Part shown: positions 50,903 through 59,972 of the stretch, piece after piece | How positions within the stretch are numbered: position 1 is the stretch's first letter | Layout: each line of letters begins with the position of its first letter | From: Burkholderia sp. Ac-20365 | GTDB lineage: Bacteria > Pseudomonadota > Gammaproteobacteria > Burkholderiales > Burkholderiaceae | Length of the DNA: 64,000 nucleotides | Direction of reading: 5' to 3' | NCBI RefSeq assembly: GCF_017104715.1 | Contig: NZ_JAAGPI010000034.1 | Location: forward strand, 1-64,000 | Position numbers and translations under genes: made by a program | Notes under the pieces: model-generated | Databases searched by the model: none | The model's input: the letters and a program-made list of their open reading frames with translations, nothing else | Told to the model about the DNA's origin: nothing

Positions 50903-51691
50903 TTACGCTGCACGTCCATAGAAGCCGAGCTTCTCTTCATCGCTGAACACGACACCCGCTCTCTCGTAGTAAGAGAAGACGGCGATCATCCGCTCGCGAT
51001 TTCCGCGCACGCAAGTCACGCGATGCGCCGTGTTCTTCCCTCTGAATACGTTCAGATTGCCTGCCGTCAGCCTCAGGCTTTTGACTTTCGGATCAAGCCC
51101 TTCGAGCAGTCGCGCGACACCGTCGTAATTCGGATCGTCATCCGCGCGCAGATCGGAGCGGTATTCGAATTCACCGCCCGCTTCGGGTTCCTGTAGCAAC
51201 AGCGTAGTCGTGAACTCGGACCGGTCGAAATGCCAGTTCAAGGTTTCGCCGTGCCGATAGGACATGACGTTGACGCGCGCGAGTGGGTCTTGCATCGGGT
51301 ACAGCGCGTTTTTGCCCATCGTTGCCGCGAGAAAGTGAATCAGCGGCTCGTACTCGTAGATGGCCAGCACCGTGCTCGAGGGAATCTGATCGGCACACAC
51401 GGTGTGGCTGACGGTCTCGACTTTGCGCAAGGCCGGATGTCCCGCATAGAGCTCTGCGATCTCCGGCTTGAAGTAGATGTTGTGCGACCGCTTGTGCTCG
51501 TGAGACCGCGTATTCATGACAGGCTGGATTTCCGCGACTGCCTTTTCGGCCACGCCGGGCAGAAGCAAACCTTCAAGATTGAACATGCCGTTTTCTGCCA
51601 GATCGGCCACGCATCGGTCGACCAGATTTCGCCATTCAGCCGTCCCAACGCGATCCAGTGGATAACGGTCCAGGTCCAGAATTTCCCGCAT
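50903..51691 (-). CDS. BesD/HalD-family non-heme Fe(II)/2-oxoglutarate enzyme, hydroxylase type
   Basis: The 262-residue protein resembles the BesD/HalD family of free amino-acid halogenases, including LNWHFDRSEFTTTLLLQEPE and GNLNVFRGKNTAHRVTCVRG. The metal triad appears as His154-x-Asp156 and His223, with Arg234 a likely 2-oxoglutarate ligand. Halogenases of this family have Gly in place of the Asp to make room for chloride; Asp156 therefore predicts hydroxylation. The start at 51691 follows AGGAGGAG. It is divergent from a LysR gene and upstream of a basic-amino-acid-type binding protein, suggesting a free amino acid such as lysine as substrate. Confidence 0.8.
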   Translation of the reverse strand: MREILDLDRYPLDRVGTAEWRNLVDRCVADLAENGMFNLEGLLLPGVAEKAVAEIQPVMNTRSHEHKRSHNIYFKPEIAELYAGHPALRKVETVSHTVCADQIPSSTVLAIYEYEPLIHFLAATMGKNALYPMQDPLARVNVMSYRHGETLNWHFDRSEFTTTLLLQEPEAGGEFEYRSDLRADDDPNYDGVARLLEGLDPKVKSLRLTAGNLNVFRGKNTAHRVTCVRGNRERMIAVFSYYERAGVVFSDEEKLGFYGRAA

Positions 51692-51716
51692 GGTTTCTCC
51701 TCCTCAGATAGTGGAA

Positions 51717-51744
51717 AAGAAAGTATCGTGGACAAAACTTTCTT
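51717..51744. promoter_or_regulatory. Inverted repeat in the oxygenase/LysR divergent promoter
   Basis: AAGAAAGT and ACTTTCTT form a perfect 8-bp inverted repeat with a 12-base spacer, 26 bases upstream of the oxygenase start and 55 upstream of the LysR start. Spacing suits a LysR dimer site. Confidence 0.45.
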
Positions 51745-51798
51745 TCAACGGCATAAATTGTTAGTCTGCCGGTAGAAAAACTTATGCTGAGGACCGTG

Positions 51799-52707
51799 AT
51801 GTCGAGACTTCCTCCGTTGAACGCGGTCAAGGCGTTCGAGGTAGCAGCAAGAATGGGCGGGTTCGCGCTGGCGGCGACGGAACTTGGCGTGTCGGCGGCG
51901 GCTGTCAGCCAGCAGGTGCGAAATCTCGAAGAGTATTTAGGCAAGCAGTTGTTCGTTCGTACGGGCAATCGGATCACGCTGACCGATGCGGGCCTCGCCA
52001 TCTACCCTCAGACTGCTCGCGCGCTGAACGACATTGCCGCGATGACGGTGCGCATTCTGGAGGGTGAACTGCGCATGCGGCTCGTCGTCAGCGTGCCGGC
52101 TTCGCTTGCAGAAACGTGGCTGCTACCCAGGCTCTCTGAACTGCTGCACCTGTTCCCCCAGATTGCGATCGATATCCGGGTCGAGGACGATCCCATCGAC
52201 ATCGTGCGCCAGGATATCGATCTGCGGGTCAGTTATGGCGACTATCACTATCCGACGCTCAAAGCGATTCCATTGGTCCACGATGAAGTGCTGCCTGTTT
52301 GCGCACCCGACTTCTGGTACAAGCATGGCAACCATGACTTCGACCTGTCATCGATTCACGAGAGCATGTTCATTCACACCAACTGGGGGCCGAACTATGC
52401 GTCGCACCCGACATGGCGTGACTGGTTCGCGAAATCGGAGAATAGTGCCCATCCCGATCCGTCACGCGGGCGACGTGTCGGGCTTTCCAGCCTGGCTATC
52501 GCGACGGCCAGGATGGGTATGGGTGTGGCGCTCGGCCAACGGATGATGGCTCGCGCGGATCTCGAGGCTGGACGCCTGATCGCGCTCTCACCCGTGTCAC
52601 TTCAACTGGGTCATCCTTATTGCGCGTTTGTGTCGCACGTCAAGGCGGAACGGGCCGACATCAAAAGGCTTGTCTCGTTGCTGAGCATCGATACGTTGTC
52701 TGAATGA
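51799..52707 (+). CDS. LysR-family transcriptional regulator, GcvA-like
   Basis: From the ATG at 51799, preceded by TGAGGA, the protein has 302 residues; an upstream ATG (51784) would add five. The HTH region is SRLPPLNAVKAFEVAARMGGFALAATELGVSAAAVSQQVR, with an effector domain after residue 90. It is divergent from the oxygenase gene and probably regulates it, responding to the substrate amino acid. Confidence 0.9.
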   Translation: MSRLPPLNAVKAFEVAARMGGFALAATELGVSAAAVSQQVRNLEEYLGKQLFVRTGNRITLTDAGLAIYPQTARALNDIAAMTVRILEGELRMRLVVSVPASLAETWLLPRLSELLHLFPQIAIDIRVEDDPIDIVRQDIDLRVSYGDYHYPTLKAIPLVHDEVLPVCAPDFWYKHGNHDFDLSSIHESMFIHTNWGPNYASHPTWRDWFAKSENSAHPDPSRGRRVGLSSLAIATARMGMGVALGQRMMARADLEAGRLIALSPVSLQLGHPYCAFVSHVKAERADIKRLVSLLSIDTLSE

Positions 52708-52732
52708 TGGCGCTGGCCAATAAGTTCGTACG

Positions 52733-53068
52733 CTATTGCCCGTTTCGCGTAGCACGATCGCCTTCGACATTCGCATCGTTACGGCATTCATAAGCACCTT
52801 CCTTGGTATTGCCATACCAACGCTGCCCTTTGAAGTGATACACGCCTGTTTTGGTATTGACCCATACGACGGTGTCGTTTGGGCAATGCTGCCTGGCTTT
52901 CTGCTCGCTTTGGAATTGCGTGGCGGATTGCCCATAGGCCGCGTCCAGTGGCGGCAGACATGCTGCCAATATAAAAAAGGCATAGCGAGCAGCTTTTTTT
53001 AGAGTTCTTTGCAACACCAGTCCCCTTAGACACCTGGAAATAGATATCGCGACTACGTTACGGTTCAT
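52733..53068 (-). CDS. Small exported protein of unknown function
   Basis: The 111-residue ORF contains a signal-like hydrophobic stretch (YAFFILAACLPPLDAAYGQ, about 29-47) followed by a compact domain with KARQHCPNDTVVWVNTKTG and YHFKGQRWYGNTKEGAYEC. The two cysteines and aromatic pattern suggest a small disulfide-bonded periplasmic domain that I have seen as hypothetical in Burkholderia-type genomes. The true start may be a GTG nearer the signal peptide. It is divergent from the OmpA-lipoprotein operon. Confidence 0.7.
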   Translation of the reverse strand: MNRNVVAISISRCLRGLVLQRTLKKAARYAFFILAACLPPLDAAYGQSATQFQSEQKARQHCPNDTVVWVNTKTGVYHFKGQRWYGNTKEGAYECRNDANVEGDRATRNGQ

Positions 53069-53244
53069 TCATGTTCGGTGCAACCTGATTCTTTTGGTCT
53101 TTTAATCTCACACGATTAAAGGCGCACGTCTTTTGTGCCGATAACCCGGATTCGTGTGCTGAGACCCGCAAATGGATTCTGGTCTCGCACCTGCTGGTCG
53201 GTCAGGTAGAGAGGCCTGGCCTTCGGATCTATATAAGGACTTGA

Positions 53245-54903
53245 ATGACGATTCGCAGCCCCATTGCGCTAGGCGTGGCTTTGTGTGTTTCGGGATGTGC
53301 CATCAATCCGAAAACCGGTCAGCCGGAAGTCAGTGCTTCCGTTAAAACCCAGTTCAACAGCATTTTCAATAACGAAGATCCCTGCTCAAACAATGACCGC
53401 AATATCGGCATTGCCGTGGGAGCGGTAGCCGGTGGCGTAGTCGGTTATCTGGCTCACGGCGCAAAAGGCGCTGTCGCTGGCGCGGTGATCGGGGCAGGCG
53501 GTGGCTTTCTGATCGGTCACGCGCTAGACGCACGCCGCTGCGAGCTATACAGGATTGCACAGGCGAACGGCCTGAAACTGGCATCAGCGCCAATCACTCA
53601 GAGCAAGGCCGGCGGTGCCAATTCCACCGACAAGCCAGCGACTGTAGGCCTCGATGTCCAGCTAGAAAACAAATCTGACGAGTTCGTCGCGGGCACTGCG
53701 GAATTGACTCAGCAGGCGCGCAAATACCTCGCGCAGATCGCGAACCAGTACTCACCCAAAACGCTAATGGCGGCACTGCCGCCCGACGCGACACCTGATC
53801 AGCGCGCGCAGGCAAGTGCACGCAAAGTGCTGATCGTCGGACACACCGACGAGAACGATTCGTCGCTCGGCGCGGATGCTGCGACACTCTCGCAGCAACG
53901 TGCGAAGGCTGTGGCGAAAGTATTCGTCGATCAGGGTGTCCCTGTGCAGAACATCTTCTACCAGGGCGCAGGCGACACGCTGCCTATCGCCCCGAATGCG
54001 ACGGATCAGGGGCGCGAGGAAAACCAGCGCGTTCAGATCGTCGACGTTCCGACGGAAGCGGACCTGCAACAGTTCCTGTCTACCCGCACAGCCGATCCGG
54101 CCAATTATCGTTTCGCCAATACGAGTACAGCGTCGGTTCAGGAAACGTCATCAGGTCAGCGCAAGAACACGGTCAATACCACGTCCTCGGACCATGCGGC
54201 AACGAGCAAACCGGCCGTCAAACCTCGATCGAAGCCAACGACCGTCGCGAAGGCAGGTAACGCGGGCAGCATCAAAGCGGAAGCAGGCGCGCCCGTTGCA
54301 TCCCAGTCGCGGTCCACGATCTCAACCAGCGATGCAGCATCGGGATCGGGTTACAACTTCGGCGGCACACCCACGGCGGGAAGCGGCCTTCCGGTGCGAC
54401 TTGGTTCGACACCCGCCAAGTCCTCGTTCAGTCTGATCAGCAATGCGAACGCCGGCGCACCCATGACACTCAATTCGTGCCTGGGCGATCGCCCGCACGT
54501 CGCATCTGCCGTTCGTAATCTCGGCACCGACCAGGTGCTGAATGTTCGCGACTACCTGCCGGGATTTTACGGTGCTCCCTGGGCGGCAGGACTTGGCGGC
54601 AACCTGGTCGCACTACTTGACGTACGCGTACCCAGCGATGCCGGCAGTCCCGTTCCGCAACCGGAGCTGAAGATCTATAAGGACTATGCAGGCAACGTGA
54701 ACCAGAAGCCCTCGTACTCCGCGCGTGTCCCTGTCAATGTGTATCGCGGCAGCGACGCCACGCTCTATCGGGTTTTCGTGGGCGGACCAATGCAGTGCAT
54801 GGATCTCGTTGTACCGGTCAGCAAGCCTCGTGCGACAGGCAACGTCTACTACACGAACCGGTCGGTGGACTACACCGCATCCGGCGATTTCGCACTTCGT
54901 TAA
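53245..54903 (+). CDS. OmpA-domain lipoprotein with glycine zipper and novel C-terminal domain
   Basis: The 552-residue protein has a lipoprotein signal peptide with lipobox VSGC (Cys18), a glycine-zipper segment (about 53-92, GAVAGGVVGYLA and AVIGAGGGFLIG), and an OmpA/peptidoglycan-binding domain (about 140-268) with GHTDEN, LSQQRAKAV and the terminal ENQRVQI, keeping the Asp and Arg that bind diaminopimelate. A Ser/Thr/Ala-rich linker (about 285-400) leads to a domain (about 405-552) I do not recognise. It is the first gene of a four-gene envelope operon and would tether outer membrane to cell wall. Confidence 0.85.
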   Translation: MTIRSPIALGVALCVSGCAINPKTGQPEVSASVKTQFNSIFNNEDPCSNNDRNIGIAVGAVAGGVVGYLAHGAKGAVAGAVIGAGGGFLIGHALDARRCELYRIAQANGLKLASAPITQSKAGGANSTDKPATVGLDVQLENKSDEFVAGTAELTQQARKYLAQIANQYSPKTLMAALPPDATPDQRAQASARKVLIVGHTDENDSSLGADAATLSQQRAKAVAKVFVDQGVPVQNIFYQGAGDTLPIAPNATDQGREENQRVQIVDVPTEADLQQFLSTRTADPANYRFANTSTASVQETSSGQRKNTVNTTSSDHAATSKPAVKPRSKPTTVAKAGNAGSIKAEAGAPVASQSRSTISTSDAASGSGYNFGGTPTAGSGLPVRLGSTPAKSSFSLISNANAGAPMTLNSCLGDRPHVASAVRNLGTDQVLNVRDYLPGFYGAPWAAGLGGNLVALLDVRVPSDAGSPVPQPELKIYKDYAGNVNQKPSYSARVPVNVYRGSDATLYRVFVGGPMQCMDLVVPVSKPRATGNVYYTNRSVDYTASGDFALR

Positions 54904-54945
54904 CACCATCCAACAACTAACAACCAACAACTCCGGGGCTCGAAC

Positions 54946-56538
54946 GTGATAACCGATTTTCTGCAGGCCTTTGTCTCCACTATCGCGTGGTCGCTGCCGC
55001 TTCTGATTGCGGCCGTCGTGACACTCTTCTTCGCGTGGAAGCGCTATACCGATGACCTCTGGTGGGCCGACTTCTGGGTGTGCGTGCCTCTAGTCGGAAA
55101 GATGCGTCGCTGGAAACAGCAAACGCACGGTATCGAAAACGTGGCGACGTGGAAGGACGCGGGTTTGCCACCCGCGGAAGAGTCGCTGTGCTCCACTTAT
55201 ATCGACAAGCTGCCGAAGGTGGATCAAAGAGTGTTCGAGCGCGCGAGCGAGTATCTCAAGATCACCCACCAGAATGGCCGCTCGCCAATGTCCGGGGTCA
55301 TGTTTGTCGCCCTGATCCTATTGACGATCGCGGAAGCGGCCGGCACCGGGATGCTGATTGCGCCGTTCGTCGCCAGCGAAATCACCGGCAACCAGATGGT
55401 CTGGATCGGCTACGTGATCGCCACCGTGATGGCCGTCGGTCTGCTCGGGTTGACTCACGCAGCGGGCGCCGCCGTGTATAAGCGCTCGGCTATCAGGAAG
55501 GCGCTCGGCTCAGTGAATGCGACGGTTGAAGGATATACAGGTCAAAAGATCAGCAGCGGCGACGACCAGCAGGTCGACATGGACGCGTCGCCCAAGGTGC
55601 GCTTCGGCAGCCGGGTGCTGGAAGGTGCACATGATCGTGGCAGTCTCGTCGTGCCTGTCGTCGCCATCACGTTGCTGGCCGTTCTTCTGATCGGCATCAC
55701 GTGGATGCGGATCAAGGGTCTGCAGATCGAAATGACCAATCATGTCGCCGACCACGGGCAGCTTGCGGCAGGCGGCGGCAGCAATCCCTTCCCTGCCGTG
55801 CCGGGTCTCGATGCATCGACACCGATGCCGACCGATGTGGCCGACTCGTCGCGTGCCGCGCAGCAGAACGTCGATCACGAACTGAGCAGCGAGATGTTCA
55901 GCCAGGGCATCGCTGGCGCCATCGTGCTGGCGATCATCTACGTGATCACGCAGGCACTCGGGTTCTTCCAGGCGTTCGGCAGTTCATTCATTGGCGACGG
56001 CAAGAATGCGTATCGCCAGACGTTCGGCCACACCAGCTTTCAGAGCTACCAGGCAAAGCACATCAAACCAGCCCTCGATCGCGGCAACATGCGATTGACG
56101 GAGCTTCGTTCGCACCTCGGTCGGGAAGTGCCGAAGTACCGCGAAAACGTATCGAAAGTCAGTTGCAACGACTACTACCGCCGCAAAGTGGATGAGGAAA
56201 CGGCTCCCACGTCGGCCGTTAGCCGCACGCAACAAACCGATGCCGCTCCTGTGTCGCCGGCCTTCGCACAACCTGCGCAACAGGCCGTCCCGGAAGCATC
56301 TGTCAATGTCGCGCACGCGGCAGACGCACTCCCGCTCTTTAGCGATGTCGCGCGAATCGCAGAGCGCATTGTGGATGAGCCCGATCAGGAGCGCCGTAAG
56401 GTGATGCTCGACATTGCCGCCGAAGGTTCGGCCGAACGCCGCAGTTCGATTCTCGCCGCCGTCCAGGCCCTCAAGGCGCACCGCAAGGCAGCCGCAGAGC
56501 AGGCGCGTATCGAAGACGACATTCTCGGGGATATCTGA
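54946..56538 (+). CDS. Five-helix inner-membrane protein of unknown family
   Basis: The 530-residue protein (GTG start, 42 bases after the lipoprotein gene) has predicted helices at about 7-30, 114-143, 150-178, 233-256 and 320-348. Soluble segments lie at 31-113, 179-232 (cytosolic-like), 257-319 (polar, proline-containing) and a 180-residue C-terminus that ends in a charged helical stretch (RIAERIVDEPDQERRK onwards). I do not recognise it as MotA, TolQ or ExbB. Its stop overlaps the next start (TGATG), so it is tightly coupled to the von Willebrand-like gene. Confidence 0.82.
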   Translation: MITDFLQAFVSTIAWSLPLLIAAVVTLFFAWKRYTDDLWWADFWVCVPLVGKMRRWKQQTHGIENVATWKDAGLPPAEESLCSTYIDKLPKVDQRVFERASEYLKITHQNGRSPMSGVMFVALILLTIAEAAGTGMLIAPFVASEITGNQMVWIGYVIATVMAVGLLGLTHAAGAAVYKRSAIRKALGSVNATVEGYTGQKISSGDDQQVDMDASPKVRFGSRVLEGAHDRGSLVVPVVAITLLAVLLIGITWMRIKGLQIEMTNHVADHGQLAAGGGSNPFPAVPGLDASTPMPTDVADSSRAAQQNVDHELSSEMFSQGIAGAIVLAIIYVITQALGFFQAFGSSFIGDGKNAYRQTFGHTSFQSYQAKHIKPALDRGNMRLTELRSHLGREVPKYRENVSKVSCNDYYRRKVDEETAPTSAVSRTQQTDAAPVSPAFAQPAQQAVPEASVNVAHAADALPLFSDVARIAERIVDEPDQERRKVMLDIAAEGSAERRSSILAAVQALKAHRKAAAEQARIEDDILGDI

Positions 56539-57410
56539 TGCGTCGATCGATCCAGGCACTGCGTTCGCTCGCGTTCGGCACCTGTCTTGCGCTGTCGGCT
56601 GTCCTGCCGGCTCATGCCGGCCTGACGAACGATGTTCCCAGTTGCTACGCAGCTAACAAAATCGCCGCGCCACAAGTCCCGTACGATCAGTTCATGTATG
56701 TGCTGATCGATCAGACAGTGCAGCTTGACGCGACATTGCAGAAGTCGGTGCTCGACAACGTTCAGGCGATGCTGAAGCCTGGGACAAAGTTTGTCATCGC
56801 AGAATTTTCGGCGTTCTCGCAGGGGCACTATCTGAATGTGCTGCATACGGGCGTTATCGAACGTCCGATTCCCGCGAGCGAGGAAGGCAATGTCGTGATG
56901 AGCCGTCTGCGGGACTTCCACACCTGCATGCAGCAACAGCTGGTGTATGGACAAAGACTCGCGCTCGGGACCACCGCACAGGTACTGAAGTCGGGGACGT
57001 CGAGCCTCGATCAGTCTGACATCCTGATGGCGCTAAAGAGCGTGTCGCCCGCCGTCGCGCAGGAAAAGGCTGCGCACAAGCTGGTGTTCGTGGTCACAGA
57101 CGGGTTGGAGAACTCCAGCGTGACGAGCTTCTACGCACGCAACGCGGTGCGGCACATCGATCCGGCCGTCGAACTGAAGAAAGCGCAGGACAACAATCTC
57201 TTCGGGGATTTTGGTTCTGCACGCATCTATGTTCTCGGGGCCGGCGTGATGCAGCCCGCTACCAGTGGATCGACGGCCGTGCGCAACGGCTATCGCGACC
57301 CGAAGACTTTGATGGATCTGAAGCAGTTCTGGAACGGGTATTTCTCGCGCTCGAATGCACAACTCGTCGAGTTCGGCGAGCCTGCGCTGCTTGAACCACT
57401 GTCCTGGTAA
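56538..57410 (+). CDS. Exported von Willebrand factor A-like protein
   Basis: The 290-residue protein has a signal peptide (cleavage near AHA-G, residue 28). A VWA-like fold is suggested by YVLIDQT (Asp58-x-Thr60, in place of DxSxS), SSLDQSDILMAL (Ser160/Asp161) and VFVVTDGLENSS (Asp188-Gly), the three parts of a MIDAS-like metal site. It would be periplasmic and act in protein-protein binding. Overlap with the membrane-protein gene suggests a shared complex. Conservation of the MIDAS is imperfect, so metal binding is uncertain. Confidence 0.78.
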   Translation: MRRSIQALRSLAFGTCLALSAVLPAHAGLTNDVPSCYAANKIAAPQVPYDQFMYVLIDQTVQLDATLQKSVLDNVQAMLKPGTKFVIAEFSAFSQGHYLNVLHTGVIERPIPASEEGNVVMSRLRDFHTCMQQQLVYGQRLALGTTAQVLKSGTSSLDQSDILMALKSVSPAVAQEKAAHKLVFVVTDGLENSSVTSFYARNAVRHIDPAVELKKAQDNNLFGDFGSARIYVLGAGVMQPATSGSTAVRNGYRDPKTLMDLKQFWNGYFSRSNAQLVEFGEPALLEPLSW

Positions 57411-57448
57411 CTAGTGAGTGGTAAGCGTAAAAACAATCGGCACATCAG

Positions 57449-58432
57449 ATGCATACAACAACAATTGCCGCGTGGATTGTCGCGATAGCTGCACTTGCAG
57501 GTTGCGCAACCAGAACACCCATCGTCGAGAACCCGGAACCGCTCTACGATGGGCCGGTTGTCCGCTTGCGTCACGCGCCGGGCCCTTCCAATACGATTCT
57601 GGTCGGCCAGGCTACGGCCCTCGACTATGTGAACGCACGTCGCGAAGAGGTCGGATTGCCTCTGATCGCGCTCGACGACGGGCTGGCCGCAGCCGCTGCG
57701 GCCCACGCAAAGTACCTGGATCTGAATCGTGTTGGTACGCACGATGAAGTCGCCGGGAATCCCGGATTCACGGGCGTCGACGTGATCACGCGTGTGAGGC
57801 TTCACACGCCCGCTGACGGAGCCAGCGAGGTGCTTGCTGTGTTCGGTGGTCCGCGTCCGGTTGACGCGCCGATAGAGGATATTTTCGCGTCGCCCTATCA
57901 TCGCGGTGCGATTCTGTTTGACTGGGCCCGCGCTGGCGAAGCGTCACTGGTCGGCTCGAGCGCTGTGACCGTAGTCGATTTTGCGGACATCGCGCCCGCG
58001 CTGTCCGACACCGAACTGGTGGCGTGGCCTTACGATGGCCAGCGACAGGTGCCCACGGCGTGGGTCAATATCGAACAGCCGGACCCGATGGGCACCGATG
58101 CGCGGTATCGTGGTCAGGTGCTCGGCTTTCCGATCACGCTTTCGGGTGGACCGAACGCGCACATTGAACTGCGCAGCTTCGAACTGCGCGATCAACGAGG
58201 CAAGAAAGTCGCTTGCAGGATTGCCCCGCTTACGGCCGCAGATGCTGCGCGCAACACCGCGATCTGCACGCCCTATGAACCGCTGCGTACTGGAACGCGC
58301 TATACCGTGCACGCGCTCGGGCGAGTGATGCAATTGGGTAAGGTCGCGCCCTTCGATCTCATCTGGGCCTTCACTACGCGCGATGATGGAAGATCGGCGA
58401 CATCAGTCGTCGCGCAATCAGGTAGCAAATGA
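57449..58432 (+). CDS. CAP/SCP-domain lipoprotein
   Basis: The 327-residue protein has a lipobox LAGC (Cys19) and a CAP/SCP-like domain (about 52-175) with ALDYVNARREEVGLPL, AAAAHAKYLDLN, a His in GTHDEVAGNPGFTG and ASPYHRGAILFDWARAG. A second beta-rich domain follows (about 200-320) resembling an Ig-like C-terminal module. Bacterial CAP proteins are extracytoplasmic and often envelope-associated, with unknown activity. It closes the four-gene operon 38 bases after the VWA-like gene. The following 58433-58871 holds no gene I can support. Confidence 0.8.
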   Translation: MHTTTIAAWIVAIAALAGCATRTPIVENPEPLYDGPVVRLRHAPGPSNTILVGQATALDYVNARREEVGLPLIALDDGLAAAAAAHAKYLDLNRVGTHDEVAGNPGFTGVDVITRVRLHTPADGASEVLAVFGGPRPVDAPIEDIFASPYHRGAILFDWARAGEASLVGSSAVTVVDFADIAPALSDTELVAWPYDGQRQVPTAWVNIEQPDPMGTDARYRGQVLGFPITLSGGPNAHIELRSFELRDQRGKKVACRIAPLTAADAARNTAICTPYEPLRTGTRYTVHALGRVMQLGKVAPFDLIWAFTTRDDGRSATSVVAQSGSK

Positions 58433-58871
58433 CTGGAAGGACTTAACGAATTCCGGTGCCGGCGATGTGTGTGCGAGCACCCGCTTTCATCTGATAGGGT
58501 TGCGCGGCGAAAAGTTGGCCATGTCTGGAAACGCCGCCTCCCGATCCCGCGCCAGGTCGACTACTCGCGAGCCGCGTGCATCACGCACCGCCCTGTCTGT
58601 CACCACCCCTCGGTCTTTGTGCGACGTCTCGTCGACTCGCTCTTTCGGGCGTCGCACGCAATGCCCGCTTATCGGCCTTAGCTGACATTGGAGTGTCAGT
58701 CACGGTGAGGCAGTTGATAGGCGCTTTGCAGCCGTTCGCGCCGTCGTAGAGTCCAATGTCATCGCCGATGCCAGTGAATGAGTACTCACGACCCATTTCT
58801 GCCGGTCAAACCAACGTTGGGCCAAGGGCAGCTATCGAACGCAGACGTGCCATTCGAGATTCAACTGAACC

Positions 58872-59894
58872 CTAACGCCAGCCGAGCTCAGGCGCGACGT
58901 GAGTCAAAATGGATTCGATCACGTGCGAGCAGTACTCCACGCCCAGTTGATTCGGCACCGTCAGAAGTAACGTATCTGCCTCTGCGATTGCCTCGTCCCT
59001 GGTGAGTTGATCTACAAGAACATCAGGCTCGGCTGCGTAATTGCGCCCGAAAATCGTCCGGATGCTGTCTTCCAGCAGGCCGACGGTATCGGCGCTTTGT
59101 CTGTCACGCCCGAAGTACATCCGGTCGCGGTCGTTCATCAACGCAAAAATACTCCGGCTGACGGACACGCGAGGTTCCCGCCTGTGCCCGGCTTCTTTCC
59201 ATGCCTGCCGATAAGCCCGAATCTGCTCTGCCTGCTGAATGTGAAGCGGTCGACCCGACTCATCGTTCTTCAGCGTCGAACACTGTAGATTCATGCCCAT
59301 CCCCGCTGCCCAGATTGCGGTCGCATCGGAGCCGGAACCCCACCAGATCCGGTCGCGTAGGCCTTCGGAGTGAGGCTCGACCCGAAGCAGCCCCGGCGGA
59401 TTCGAAAACATGGGGCGCGGATTGGGTTGAGCAAAGCCCTCACCGCGTAGCACCTCGTAAAAAACCTCGGTATGGCGCCGCGCCAGATCGACATGCGTCT
59501 CGCCTTCGCCCGGTGCATAACCAAAGTAGCGCCAGCCATCGATAACCTGCTCGCCAGAGCCACGGCTGATGCCGAGTTGCAGCCGTCCACCCGCGATAAG
59601 GTCCGCTGCGCCGGCGTCCTCCGCCATGTAGAGCGGGTTTTCGTACCGCATGTCGATGACACCCGTTCCGATTTCGATCGTGCTGGTCCTTGCGCCGACA
59701 GCAGCAAGGAGCGGGAACGGCGACGCAAGTTGTCGCGCGAAATGGTGAACGCGAAAAAATGCGCCATCGGCGCCGAGCTGCTCGGCGGCCACCGCGAGTT
59801 CGATCGATTGCAGAAGAACATCCGATGCTGATCGCGCCTGCGAATAGGGCGAAGTCGCCCAGTGGCCGAACGAAAGAAAGCCGATCTTTTTCAT
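58872..59894 (-). CDS. LLM-class flavin-dependent oxidoreductase (luciferase-like)
   Basis: The 340-residue TIM barrel has the luciferase-like pattern: IGFLSFGHWATSPYS at the start, VHHFARQLASPFPLLAAVGARTS, RYENPLYMAEDAGAADLIAGGRLQLGISRGSG, and RDRIWWGSGS. It would use FMNH2 or F420-like reduced flavin to oxidise a small organic molecule. It is downstream of two SDR genes on the minus strand, all divergent from a LysR gene, so a three-gene oxidative operon is likely. Confidence 0.9.
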   Translation of the reverse strand: MKKIGFLSFGHWATSPYSQARSASDVLLQSIELAVAAEQLGADGAFFRVHHFARQLASPFPLLAAVGARTSTIEIGTGVIDMRYENPLYMAEDAGAADLIAGGRLQLGISRGSGEQVIDGWRYFGYAPGEGETHVDLARRHTEVFYEVLRGEGFAQPNPRPMFSNPPGLLRVEPHSEGLRDRIWWGSGSDATAIWAAGMGMNLQCSTLKNDESGRPLHIQQAEQIRAYRQAWKEAGHRREPRVSVSRSIFALMNDRDRMYFGRDRQSADTVGLLEDSIRTIFGRNYAAEPDVLVDQLTRDEAIAEADTLLLTVPNQLGVEYCSHVIESILTHVAPELGWR

Positions 59895-59972
59895 TTCAGA
59901 TGCCCCATCAGCAAGTTCAGATGCGAAACCGCGGCACGCCCCGTTGTCCGTTCACGGCGCGTCGCGTCGCTT

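Noticed and set aside
50903..51691. Amino-acid halogenase
   Set aside because: The family similarity is there, but the metal site reads His-Phe-Asp; the Asp occupies the position that must be Gly for chloride to bind.
53245..57410. Zorya-type anti-phage system (membrane motor plus OmpA protein)
   Set aside because: The OmpA protein is a lipoprotein without a transmembrane stator helix, the membrane protein shows no MotA pattern I can see, and no helicase or nuclease partner is present.
58433..58871. Short ORFs in the 439-base gap after the CAP gene (for example minus strand 58581-58796)
   Set aside because: No ribosome-binding site, domain or plausible protein composition; treated as non-coding.
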